64,000 bases of DNA from JBGTFE01 sp036403235. Lineage in GTDB: Bacteria > Acidobacteriota > Blastocatellia > Pyrinomonadales > Pyrinomonadaceae. The position numbers were made by a program, and so were the translations under genes. The stretch is from the NCBI GenBank assembly GCA_036403235.1, contig DASWRI010000067.1, forward strand, positions 1 through 64,000, written 5' to 3'. The notes below the pieces were generated by a model. That model worked only from the letters and a program-made list of their open reading frames with translations. It was not told where the DNA came from and did no database searches. Within the stretch, counting starts at the first letter, position 1, and every line of letters starts with the position of its first letter. Positions 17,689 to 25,762 of this stretch are shown piece by piece.

Positions 17689-18528
17689 ATGAACTGGAGC
17701 GATTACATTCCGACGATAAATACGGTGCGAAACGTGCTCGACATCGCGCTCGTCTTTGTCATCGTCTATGTCGTTTTGAAGCTTCTCCGGGGCACGCGCG
17801 CCGTGCCGACGGTCGTCGGGATGGTGATTCTCGCGCTTTTGTACTGGCTCGCGGTCGCGCAGGATTTGGCGACGCTCGAATTCGTTTTGCGTTCGGCGGT
17901 GCTTTATATCGGCGTCGCGATTATCGTTCTTTTTCAATCGGAAATCCGCCAGGCGCTGATTTATTTCGGAAATCGTCTCAGGTTTCCGATTCTGCGCCGG
18001 ACGCGCGGGCAGCTCGGCGAGACGATTTACGACGAGATAGTGCTGGCGGCGACGACCCTTTCGAGCGAGAAAATCGGCGCGCTGATTGTCGTCGAGCGCG
18101 ACGTCGGACTGCGAAATCTGATTGACGCGGGCGTCCAGCTCGACGCGCGCGTCAGCTACGATTTGCTGGTCACGATTTTTAACCCGGCGACGCCGCTCCA
18201 CGACGGCGCGGTGATAATCCAGCGCGAGCGCATCGCCGCCGCGTCGTGCTTTCTGCCTCTGACGAAAAATCCGAGCATCTCGCGCGAACTCGGCACGCGC
18301 CACCGCGCGGCCATCGGCGTCACCGAAGGCTCGGACGCGATTTCGATAATCGTATCGGAGGAAACCGGCTTGATTTCGTTCGTCGACGGCGGCAGCCTGA
18401 CGCGCTATCTCGACCCGAACGAGCTTCGCGACATGCTTCTCAAAGCGATGGATTTGCCCGCCGTCGAAATAAAACGCGAGCAGACCAAAACGATGAAGGA
18501 AGCCGAATCGGAGATAACGGTCGGATAA
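17689..18528 (+). CDS. cdaA: Diadenylate cyclase CdaA
   Basis: 279 residues. Three membrane helices at about 12-30, 41-57 and 66-82 precede the DAC domain. Catalytic motifs are intact: DGA at 172-174 (PLHDGAVIIQ) and RHR at 204-206 (ELGTRHRAAIG). It condenses two ATP into cyclic di-AMP, which controls potassium and osmolyte transport. The partner cdaR (YbbR) follows in the same direction, the conserved cdaA-cdaR order. The C-terminal 50 residues extend past the domain and are charged. Confidence 0.95.
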   Translation: MNWSDYIPTINTVRNVLDIALVFVIVYVVLKLLRGTRAVPTVVGMVILALLYWLAVAQDLATLEFVLRSAVLYIGVAIIVLFQSEIRQALIYFGNRLRFPILRRTRGQLGETIYDEIVLAATTLSSEKIGALIVVERDVGLRNLIDAGVQLDARVSYDLLVTIFNPATPLHDGAVIIQRERIAAASCFLPLTKNPSISRELGTRHRAAIGVTEGSDAISIIVSEETGLISFVDGGSLTRYLDPNELRDMLLKAMDLPAVEIKREQTKTMKEAESEITVG

Positions 18529-18529
18529 C

Positions 18530-18577
18530 GAAAAGTGAAAAATCAAGGCTTTCACTTTTTACTTTTCACTTTTCACT
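18530..18577. repeat. GTGAAAA-unit stem-loop between cdaA and cdaR
   Basis: Arms GAAAAGTGAAAAATCAAG and CTTTCACTTTTTACTTTTCAC. It occupies nearly the whole gap inside what should be an operon, so it may attenuate or process the cdaA-cdaR transcript. Confidence 0.72.
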
Positions 18578-18583
18578 TAATTT

Positions 18584-19519
18584 ATGCTTTTCCAGACCGA
18601 CAAATTTTTCCGGCGCGAGCAGCAGAAGATATTTTTTTCGCGGCTCTTTCGGAAGATTTTTCTCGAAGACTGGCTGATGAAGCTGGTCGCGCTGGTCATT
18701 ACGCTCGGGCTCTGGTTCGGCGTCACCGGCCTCCGCGCGCCGATAACCGAGCGGCGCGAGCGCATCCCGCTCAATCTGCGCGTTTCCAATGATATCGTCG
18801 TCACCAGCGCGCCCGTCACCGAAGTCGATATCGTCATTACGGGCGACAAGCGCAAGCTCGAACAATTCGATTCGCACAATCTGGTCGTCGCGCTCGATAT
18901 GACCGACGTGCAGGCGGGCGACCGGGTTGTCCAGATAACGCCGGACAACGTTTTAATCGGGCTGCCGCAGGGGATAAGGCTCAACGAAGTCCAGCCGAGT
19001 AAAATTCCGGTGACGCTCGAAAACGTCGAGCAGCGCGAGGTCAACGTCCGCGCCGAAACCGAAGGCTCGGTCGCCGACGGCTTTGAAATTTACGGCCAGC
19101 CGAATGTCGTGCCGCAAAAAGTGCGCGTGCGCGGCGCGGCGAGTGTCATCAGGGCGCTTAATTTCGTCTCGACCGAAAAAATCAATCTCGAAAACCGCCA
19201 GGCCGATTTTACCGCGCAGCAAGTTCCCTTAAACGTCACCGACCCGAAGGTGACGGCGCTCGATACGGTCGTCGATGTCGCTTTCCGCGTCGGCGAAAAA
19301 CGCATCGAGAGGCTTTTTCTCGTTCCCGTCCAAACCGAGGAAGGCGTTAAAAAAGTAAAAGTCATTCTTTTCGGCGCGCGCGCGCTTTTAAATGATTTAT
19401 CGTCGGAAAACCTGCAAATCGAGCTCGTCAAAAACGAAGCGGGCGCGCTTACGCCGAAACCCGTCCTGCCCGCCGCGCTCGAAGGAAAAATCGAAGTCCG
19501 CGAAGCAAAAATTCAATAG
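18584..19519 (+). CDS. cdaR: YbbR-domain protein, CdaA regulator
   Basis: 311 residues. One membrane helix near 25-45 (LMKLVALVITLGLWFGVTGL) anchors an extracytoplasmic region with repeated YbbR domains: IPLNLRVSNDIVVTSAPVTEVDIVITG, VNVRAETEGSVADGFEIYG.., and a third module near 215-300. In Firmicutes CdaR binds and tunes CdaA. GlmM, the usual third gene, does not follow; see the pseudogene downstream. Confidence 0.92.
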   Translation: MLFQTDKFFRREQQKIFFSRLFRKIFLEDWLMKLVALVITLGLWFGVTGLRAPITERRERIPLNLRVSNDIVVTSAPVTEVDIVITGDKRKLEQFDSHNLVVALDMTDVQAGDRVVQITPDNVLIGLPQGIRLNEVQPSKIPVTLENVEQREVNVRAETEGSVADGFEIYGQPNVVPQKVRVRGAASVIRALNFVSTEKINLENRQADFTAQQVPLNVTDPKVTALDTVVDVAFRVGEKRIERLFLVPVQTEEGVKKVKVILFGARALLNDLSSENLQIELVKNEAGALTPKPVLPAALEGKIEVREAKIQ

Positions 19520-19585
19520 AAGTGAAAGTGAATAGTGAAAAACAAACTATCAACTATCAACTTTCCGCTTTCCGCTTTCCGCTAA

Positions 19586-19860
19586 TTAGTAAATCGCGTC
19601 AACGCGAGCCTGAAAAACAACGGCTTTTACAGCATCAATTCGCCGATTTCGCTCAACGCCGCGACAAGCGACGCCGACGGAAACGTGATGCAGCTCGCGT
19701 ATTACGCCGACGGCATACTGCTCGGCGCGAGCTCCAACCGGGCCAGAAATCAATTTTCGCGATGTCGTGGCAGCCCGCGCACACCGACACATACCGCGTG
19801 CAGGCGCACAACATGGGCGCAACCACCCTGTCGCGCCCTGTGATAATCCGCGTTTACTAA
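19586..19860 (+). pseudogene. Frameshifted fragment of a bacterial Ig-like domain
   Basis: From 19586 one frame reads RVNASLKNNGFYSINSPISL, continuing with NAATSDADGNVMQLAYYADG and then ILLGASSN. Around 19745-19765 the match moves to another frame, reading SWQPAHTDTYRVQAHN and ending VIIRVY at 19858. Joined, this is the C-terminal end of an Ig-like domain of the type found in the giant protein at 28.3 kb (compare ADASSTAGAITKVEF..LLGSDTTAPYSFDW). There is no start codon and a stop lies just upstream at 19583, so this is the tail of a lost secreted protein. Confidence 0.75.
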
Positions 19861-19871
19861 GAAAATTTTAC

Positions 19872-20153
19872 AGTAAAGCTGTCTCTAAGGTTGGTATACC
19901 GACCTTAGAGACAGCTTTACTCACCGTTGCGGCGGCTTTACCGACCGGCCCGGTCAGTTCTGCCAACCCGCCCGGCGGGCTTGCCCAGTGAGCTGCGCGG
20001 TTGACCGACCGTTCGGGTAAGCGAACCGACCGCAGGCGCGGATTTACTCATTCTTAAGGTCGGGTTACTAACCCTCAGGGTAGGCACTGCCAACCCTGAG
20101 GGTAGGTTTACCGACGCTTGATTTAGGTTTACTAACCCGAAGGGCAGACTCAC
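19872..20153. repeat. Palindrome-rich minisatellite-like tract
   Basis: Starts with a 50-base inverted repeat (19872-19921) whose 25-base arms differ at one base: AGTAAAGCTGTCTCTAAGG.. and ..CCTTAGAGACAGCTTTACT. A second hairpin at 20071-20103 pairs CCCTCAGGGTAGGCA with TGCCAACCCTGAGGG. Between and after them the core TTTAC(C/T)(G/A)ACC recurs: TTTACCGACC, TTGACCGACC, TTACTAACCC, TTTACCGACG, TTTACTAACCC. Reverse-strand open frames here give repetitive peptides and no recognisable domain. Confidence 0.75.
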
Positions 20154-20160
20154 TCACATT

Positions 20161-20655
20161 TTAGACGGTCGGAGTTGCGGGCGTTGCAGGTTTTTGCGGT
20201 TTGGCTCTCTGCGCGTCGAAATACGTTTTCAAATCGTCGTAAATCGCTTTCGCGCCCGGCACGTTCATCGCCGCCGCGCGCTGGACGCTGTTGTAATAAT
20301 TCAGAGACGCGCGGTAAGCCTCGGCGGAACAAAGAAACGCGGTGTCTTCGAGATTGGAAGTAATCGGCGCGAGCAGGCGCAGAAATCCGTAAATGGCGTT
20401 AAAAGCGCCGTAATCCTTATCGAATTCCGGTTTATTGAGAAACGGCGGCGTAAATTCGGGATTGGTCTGCATATAGCTCGCCGACTTTTGGATAAACGGC
20501 ACGCTTTTATCCTTCGCCTTCGGCAGAGACTGTTTGTCCTCGGTCGAAAGCGCAATCAAATAAGGCGCAAATTTAGTCTGAAGCACCTGAATCGCCTGGT
20601 TAATGTCCCGCAAATCGATATCGCTGAATTGGATTGAAATAAGATTGTCACTCAT
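20161..20655 (-). CDS. Conserved hypothetical protein, helical
   Basis: 164 residues, AAGGAGAA before the ATG. No cysteines outside one, no signal, largely helical: SDIDLRDINQAIQVLQTKFAPYLIALSTEDKQSLPKAKDKSVPFI, then a second helical part with EDTAFLCSAEAYRASLNYYNSVQRAAAMNVPGAKAIYDDLKTYF. I recall a widespread family of this pattern in Bacteroidota and Acidobacteriota with no assigned function. Ends with a Pro/Ala tail. Single gene between two repeat tracts. Confidence 0.75.
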   Translation of the reverse strand: MSDNLISIQFSDIDLRDINQAIQVLQTKFAPYLIALSTEDKQSLPKAKDKSVPFIQKSASYMQTNPEFTPPFLNKPEFDKDYGAFNAIYGFLRLLAPITSNLEDTAFLCSAEAYRASLNYYNSVQRAAAMNVPGAKAIYDDLKTYFDAQRAKPQKPATPATPTV

Positions 20656-20799
20656 TGTAGAAGTTCTCCTTATAAATATATTCGCTTTAGGGATAAAGCC
20701 CGTATAAAAAGAATGAATGAACCCGCCGGTTAAAATATGAGCCGAATGTTACACCCGATTGCGGTTTAAGGCAAGAAAGTTTTTTTAATATTTGAATAA

Positions 20800-20833
20800 A
20801 ATCTGTAGGGGCGACGGCTCGTCCTCGCCCGTT
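20800..20833 (+). repeat. 34-bp REP-like inverted repeat, left copy
   Basis: Reads AATCTGTAGGGGCGACGG followed by CTCGTCCTCGCCCGTT. The right copy at 21655-21688 is its reverse complement with one mismatch. Each copy also has internal dyad symmetry (GGGCGA..TCGCCC). Confidence 0.85.
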
Positions 20834-20844
20834 ACCATAAAAAA

Positions 20845-21603
20845 TTAGCTTTCTGAAGATGTTTCTTGTTCGTTTGAAACTGCTGCCCCTGAACGTCTGG
20901 CATCTTTATCTTTGAATACAGTCGGCAAAAGACTGGAAATAGACAATGACCTTTTCTTTCTCTCGTCAGGAACAACATAAATTTCGTGCAGAATTACTTT
21001 CAAGGTTTCCAAGAAAAGTTTTAAGTGTTGATTGTCCCATTTGTCCCAAGACTGTTCGTGAACTTTGTCGCTGGTCATATCCTTGATATGAGAAAGCACA
21101 TCGAAAAGCTGTGAGTCGATTTGCGGAAATTTAGTTTTCAAAAACTTGATTCGTTCTTCATAATTTTCACCTTCTGCTTTTTCTATGATAGTTAATTCGT
21201 AAATCGCTTTTCGTGTACAGGCAGAAGCGCCTGTTAAAAAATTCATTTTTACACATCCTTCTGCTTCGGTGATTAGTTCACGAATAACTCTAGGAATGCG
21301 CTCATCAATAACGAAAAAAGAGGTCGGTACTGAATAAAAAATTTCTGAGTCTATATTCACATTTTCATAGAAAAAATGTCTTCTATCTGTTTCAACAGAT
21401 AAATCAGAAAAACTTAAGTGCATTGATGTCTTACTACAACTTGTACAAATGGCAAAATATGCATAGCAAACTTTATTATTTGACCAATCAAATTTATGAG
21501 GATAGTCCAAAACATAAAGAACATTTCTGCGGTTACAAAAAGGACAATTGTAAACTCTCTTATCAATGAAATATTTAGTATCTAAATCTGATTGGTCTGA
21601 CAT
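20845..21603 (-). CDS. Zinc-ribbon plus DUF4145-like protein in a repeat-bracketed, AT-rich segment
   Basis: 252 residues. Two cysteine pairs near the N-terminus (CPFC at about 20 and CTSC at about 53) form a likely zinc ribbon. The middle part, IRELITEAEGCVKMNFLTGASACTRKAIYEL, matches the DUF4145 helical pattern. The C-terminus is charged. DUF4145 is often seen with restriction and defence genes, but this gene stands alone. Codon use is clearly more AT-rich than its neighbours, and 34-bp inverted repeats flank it at 20800 and 21655, so horizontal arrival is likely. Confidence 0.75.
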   Translation of the reverse strand: MSDQSDLDTKYFIDKRVYNCPFCNRRNVLYVLDYPHKFDWSNNKVCYAYFAICTSCSKTSMHLSFSDLSVETDRRHFFYENVNIDSEIFYSVPTSFFVIDERIPRVIRELITEAEGCVKMNFLTGASACTRKAIYELTIIEKAEGENYEERIKFLKTKFPQIDSQLFDVLSHIKDMTSDKVHEQSWDKWDNQHLKLFLETLKVILHEIYVVPDERKKRSLSISSLLPTVFKDKDARRSGAAVSNEQETSSES

Positions 21604-21654
21604 ATAATCTCCAATAAAGCATTACCGATAATACATAAATTTGCCGAAAATAAA

Positions 21655-21688
21655 AACGGGCGAGGACAAGCCGTCGCCCCTACAGATT
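21655..21688 (-). repeat. 34-bp REP-like inverted repeat, right copy
   Basis: Reads AACGGGCGAGGACAAGCC followed by GTCGCCCCTACAGATT, the reverse complement of the left copy except one base. Together the copies enclose 20834-21654, which contains just the DUF4145-like gene. Confidence 0.85.
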
Positions 21689-21703
21689 AGATTTGTATTG
21701 ACT

Positions 21704-21904
21704 TTATATTCCTGCGCCGTATTGCAGAACGGCTTGCAAATCTTCTTTTTCTAAATCGGGCATTTCGGCTAAGATTTCTTCGGCGGTCAAGCCCGACGCG
21801 AACAAATCCAGAACGTCCGTTACGCGGATTCGCATACCGCGAATGCATGGTCGCCCGCCGCATTGTTTCGGGTTGACGGTTATTCTGTTTAGCAAATCGG
21901 ACAT
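21704..21904 (-). CDS. DUF433 antitoxin-like protein
   Basis: 66 residues matching DUF433: RITVNPKQCGGRPCIRGMRIRVTDVLDLFASGLTAEEILAEMPDLEKEDLQAVLQYG. The family has a winged-helix fold and normally acts as antitoxin to a PIN-like DUF5615 toxin encoded immediately downstream, often overlapping. Here only 15 bases separate its stop from the repeat at 21688, and no toxin follows. It is an orphan, possibly truncated from its partner when the repeat-bracketed segment arrived. Confidence 0.85.
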   Translation of the reverse strand: MSDLLNRITVNPKQCGGRPCIRGMRIRVTDVLDLFASGLTAEEILAEMPDLEKEDLQAVLQYGAGI

Positions 21905-21922
21905 ACGAATATTATTGCATAG

Positions 21923-21960
21923 AAAAAGGCGGGAAGTTAAAAAACCTTCCGCCTTCTTTT
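21923..21960 (-). terminator. Rho-independent terminator of secA
   Basis: Read on the minus strand, the stem AAGGCGGAAG pairs with CTTCCCGCCTT after a TTTTTTAA loop and is followed by TTTCT. It sits 57 bases after the secA stop. Confidence 0.75.
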
Positions 21961-22017
21961 ATTTTGACACCGCGGCTTTCGCGCGGGCTTCTGCCTTCAT
22001 CCCTCAGCCTTCATCCC

Positions 22018-24828
22018 TTACATCCCCGCGCCGTGGCATTTTTTGAATTTTTTGCCGGAGCCGCAGTAGCATTGTTCGTTGGGCTTGACCTTCGGCTGGT
22101 CGCGTTTGAACGGGGTGTGGCGGACTTCCTCGGTGTCGCCTGCCGCCGTTGCGGTCGCCATCGCGCCGGTGAAAGCCATTCCGGCGGCTTGTCGGCGCGC
22201 GCGCTGGCGTTCGAGGCGTTCGAGGCGCTCGATTTCTTCCTGCTCGTCCTTGACGACGATTTCGAGGTTGAAAAGAGCGCGCGTCGTGTTGGTGTCGATG
22301 CGGTCGAGCATTTCCTGAAACATGTCGAACGACTGCTTTTTGTATTCGACGAGCGGGTCTTTCTGGCCGTAGCCGACTAATCCGATGCCCTGTTTGAGAT
22401 GGTCAATCGAGAGCAGGTGGTCTTTCCACTGCGAGTCGATGATGTTGAGCATGATGTAGCGCTCGTAAGCCCGAAGCGATTCGGCGCCCGCGAGCTTTTC
22501 TTTTTCGGCATAGTTTTCCGACGCTTTTTTCCAGACGGCTTCTTCGATTTCGTCCGTCGTCATATTGTTGAAATCGACGTCGGCGTCCTTCGCCGGGTCA
22601 ACCGCGTAGACGCTCTCGATTTCCGCCGCGTAGGTGTCGATGTCCCAATCTCTCGGCAAAACCTGCGGGTTTAAGAAGCTGTTGGTCAAATCGTGGAGCA
22701 AATCTTTGGCGACGCCGTTTTCGCCCAAAAGATATTCGCGATGCTCGGGCTCCATCATCAACTGGCGGCGCAGACCGTAAATCGTCTCGCGCTGCTTGTT
22801 CATCACGTCGTCGTATTTGAGGACGTGTTTTCTGGTTTCGAAGTTGCGCGCTTCGACCGCCTTCTGCGCGCGCTCGATTTGTTTGGAGACCGTGCGCGAT
22901 TCAATCGCGACGCCTTTTTCCATGCCGAGCCATTCCATCATCGAGCGCACCTTGTCGCCCGCGAAAATGCGCATCAAATCGTCTTCGAGCGAAAGCACGA
23001 AACGCGACGAGCCGGGGTCGCCCTGACGACCGGCGCGGCCGCGAAGCTGGTTGTCGATGCGGCGCGATTCGTGCCGCTCCGTTCCCAGGATATGCAGACC
23101 GCCCGCCGCGACGACTTCTTTGTGTTCTTCCGCAACGACGAGCTTTGCTTTTTCAAGCTGCTCTTCAAACTGCTCGGGCGTCGCTTCTTCGGGATTGATT
23201 TCCATTCGTTTCAGATACTCGTTTGCGAGAAATTCCGGATTTCCTCCCAAAAGAATATCCGTTCCGCGTCCGGCCATATTCGTCGCAATCATAACGCCTC
23301 CTTTGCGTCCGGCCTGCGCGACAATTTCGGCTTCGCGCGCGTGATGTTTGGCGTTCAAAACATTGTGCGGAATACCGATTTTTTTGAGTTTATCGGCAAT
23401 CAGCTCGGAGTTTTCAACCGAAACCGTCCCGACCAGAACCGGCTGACCTTTGGCGTGAAGCTCTTTGATTTCTTCAATCACCGCGTCCCATTTTTCGGGC
23501 AGAGTGCGGTAAATCATATCCGAATGGTCGGCGCGAATCATCGAACGGTTAGTTGGAATGACGACGACATCGAGGTTATACGTCGTGCCGAATTCCTCGG
23601 CTTCCGTCTCGGCCGTTCCCGTCATGCCGGAGAGCTTTTCATACATGCGGAAATAATTCTGCAGTGTAATCGTCGCCAGAGTCTGATTTTCCCTTTCGAT
23701 TTTGACGCCTTCTTTCGCTTCGACCGCCTGGTGAAGCCCGTCCGACCAGCGTCTGCCGGCCATTAAGCGCCCGGTAAAATCGTCGACGATGATGACTTCG
23801 CCGTCCTGCACGACGTAATGATGGTCGGCTTTATAAAGCGTGTGCGCCTTCAAAGCCTGTTCGAGACAATGGAGAAGCTCCATGTTCGCCGGGTCGTATA
23901 GATTGGAAACGCCGAGCAGTTTTTCGGCTTTGGTGACGCCCTGCTCGGTCAAAACCGCCGAGTGATTTTTCTCGTCGACGAGATAATCGCCCGTCGTCAC
24001 TTTCGTCTCCTCGTCCTTGTGACCTTTTTCGAGCCGCGGGATGATTTCGTTGGCCGTGTAATATTTGTCGGTCGCTTCGTCCGACGCGCCGGAAATGATG
24101 AGCGGCGTTCTGGCCTCGTCAATCAAAATCGAATCGACCTCGTCGACGATGGCGAAATAATGGTCGCGCTGGACTAGGGACTCGACGTCGAACTTCATAT
24201 TATCGCGCAGATAATCGAAGCCGAACTCGTTGTTCGTGCCGTATGTGATGTCGCAGGCGTAAGCTTCCTTGCGCTCATAATCGTCCATATCGTTCTGGAT
24301 ACAGCCGACTTTTAAGCCGAGAAACGCGTGGATTTTGCCCATCCATTCCGAGTCGCGCAAAGCGAGATAATCGTTGACCGTGACGACGTGGACGCCGCGC
24401 CCGGTGAGAGCATTTAAATAACTTGGCAGAGTCGCGACGAGCGTTTTTCCTTCGCCCGTTCGCATCTCGGCGATGCGTCCCTGATGGAGCGCGATGCCGC
24501 CGATGAGCTGAACGTCGAAGTGACGCATGCCGGTGACACGTTTTGAAGCTTCGCGGATGGCCGCAAACGCTTCGGGCAGAATTTCGGCCAGAACTTCCTG
24601 CTCGCGCTTGCGGCGCTCTTCCTTGTCTTCGATGCCTTCGAGCGCCGATTGAATGCGCGCCTTAAACTCGTCGGTTTTCGTGCGTAAATCTTCGTCCGAA
24701 AGCGCCTGCACGCCCGGTTCGAGATTGTTGATTACTTCGACAATCGGCTTCGCCTTTTTCAAAAAAAGGTCGCTGTTTGTGCCGAGAACTTTTTTAAATA
24801 ATTTATCTACAAAACTGTTGACAGCCAT
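22018..24828 (-). CDS. secA: Preprotein translocase ATPase SecA
   Basis: 936 residues, full length. Nucleotide-binding domain 1 has MRTGEGKTLVATLP and the DEAD-type VDEVDSILIDEARTPLIISG; the second has TNMAGRGTDILLGG and GLHILGTERHESRRIDNQLRGRAGRQGDPG. The C-terminus ends in the zinc-binding SEC-C motif QCYCGSGKKFKKCHG, which binds SecB or ribosomes. It drives export through SecYEG at the inner membrane. The start MAVNSFVDKLFKKVLG is canonical. Single gene with its own terminator. Confidence 0.97.
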   Translation of the reverse strand: MAVNSFVDKLFKKVLGTNSDLFLKKAKPIVEVINNLEPGVQALSDEDLRTKTDEFKARIQSALEGIEDKEERRKREQEVLAEILPEAFAAIREASKRVTGMRHFDVQLIGGIALHQGRIAEMRTGEGKTLVATLPSYLNALTGRGVHVVTVNDYLALRDSEWMGKIHAFLGLKVGCIQNDMDDYERKEAYACDITYGTNNEFGFDYLRDNMKFDVESLVQRDHYFAIVDEVDSILIDEARTPLIISGASDEATDKYYTANEIIPRLEKGHKDEETKVTTGDYLVDEKNHSAVLTEQGVTKAEKLLGVSNLYDPANMELLHCLEQALKAHTLYKADHHYVVQDGEVIIVDDFTGRLMAGRRWSDGLHQAVEAKEGVKIERENQTLATITLQNYFRMYEKLSGMTGTAETEAEEFGTTYNLDVVVIPTNRSMIRADHSDMIYRTLPEKWDAVIEEIKELHAKGQPVLVGTVSVENSELIADKLKKIGIPHNVLNAKHHAREAEIVAQAGRKGGVMIATNMAGRGTDILLGGNPEFLANEYLKRMEINPEEATPEQFEEQLEKAKLVVAEEHKEVVAAGGLHILGTERHESRRIDNQLRGRAGRQGDPGSSRFVLSLEDDLMRIFAGDKVRSMMEWLGMEKGVAIESRTVSKQIERAQKAVEARNFETRKHVLKYDDVMNKQRETIYGLRRQLMMEPEHREYLLGENGVAKDLLHDLTNSFLNPQVLPRDWDIDTYAAEIESVYAVDPAKDADVDFNNMTTDEIEEAVWKKASENYAEKEKLAGAESLRAYERYIMLNIIDSQWKDHLLSIDHLKQGIGLVGYGQKDPLVEYKKQSFDMFQEMLDRIDTNTTRALFNLEIVVKDEQEEIERLERLERQRARRQAAGMAFTGAMATATAAGDTEEVRHTPFKRDQPKVKPNEQCYCGSGKKFKKCHGAGM

Positions 24829-24949
24829 ATATTCCTCACATCTTTGAGCCTCAAAAGCAATTTGCTATTAGCTCACAAATTCAAAAATTATTAAAGTTTA
24901 GGCGAGTTGGTTTTGGAAAGATTGTAGTTTTTTCCCGCTTCTCGCCCGG

Positions 24950-25660
24950 TTAATTTGCGACTTTTTCGGCGAGAAGTTCGTCTATCGAGGCACGCGGCAG
25001 GTGTGTAACGAGCAGGATTTTCGTGTCGTCAACTTTGGATTTGGTATTTTCGGCGACGATTTTTTGCGTCGTCGTTTTGGCGGAAGAATTGATTCGCAGG
25101 AGATACGCGTCGATTAAAGCGGTGAAAGATTTTGCGATTTCTCCGCTTTTCGTGTTGATTTCGGTTTCAAGATTAAAGCTCTTGTTTTCGATTGAGAATT
25201 TAAAAGTTACGCCTTCCGAATAACCGGCAAAAATCTCTCCAAGCTTGGCTTTGGATTTTTTTGTAAGAAGTTTTCGCCCGATTTCGACGCCTGCTTCGTC
25301 AAACGTACGGTCTAATCTTCTGTTTCCGGAACCGCTTCCGCCGTATGAAGGCGTATTGTCGCTTTCGCAAAACGTTAAATCCTCGATGGTATAAATCGAT
25401 TTTGCTTGCCAGTCGAAGTTTTTGCTGGCGGAAAGAGCGTCCAGATTCCGGACCAGCTCGACCAGCGTTTGAGCAAATAAATCTTCGTCGGGCTTTTTAT
25501 CTAAGTCGTCCTTAAACTCGATTTCGTTTTTGATGTCGAAAGCGCGCGTCAAAGCCGAATGCGCCAATACGGGCGCAGTTCCGCCGACCAGCACGAGGCC
25601 GAGATAGACGCTCAAGGTCGTCAGAAAAACAATCGAATTGTAATTGGTCTTTTTACTCAC
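24950..25660 (-). CDS. Membrane-anchored hypothetical protein
   Basis: 236 residues. One N-terminal hydrophobic segment (residues 10-33, IVFLTTLSVYLGLVLVGGTA) can serve as signal anchor or uncleaved signal. The rest is soluble and mixed alpha/beta, with FKFSIENKSFNLETEINTKSGEIAKSFTALIDAYLL. No motif I can name. Minus strand, likely transcribed apart from secA; a following unknown membrane protein lies at 25763. Confidence 0.65.
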   Translation of the reverse strand: MSKKTNYNSIVFLTTLSVYLGLVLVGGTAPVLAHSALTRAFDIKNEIEFKDDLDKKPDEDLFAQTLVELVRNLDALSASKNFDWQAKSIYTIEDLTFCESDNTPSYGGSGSGNRRLDRTFDEAGVEIGRKLLTKKSKAKLGEIFAGYSEGVTFKFSIENKSFNLETEINTKSGEIAKSFTALIDAYLLRINSSAKTTTQKIVAENTKSKVDDTKILLVTHLPRASIDELLAEKVAN

Positions 25661-25762
25661 TTGCTCGATTTTACCGTATCGTCAACCGGTTTAAGGCAGC
25701 GCTTTATCATTTCCTGTTCGGAAAGAATGCCGCAGAGAAGAAAAGCTGTCGATTAAATCTTT

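Noticed and set aside
19872..20153. CRISPR-like array
   Set aside because: The repeated cores are short, in both orientations and unevenly spaced; there are no uniform spacers and no cas genes nearby.
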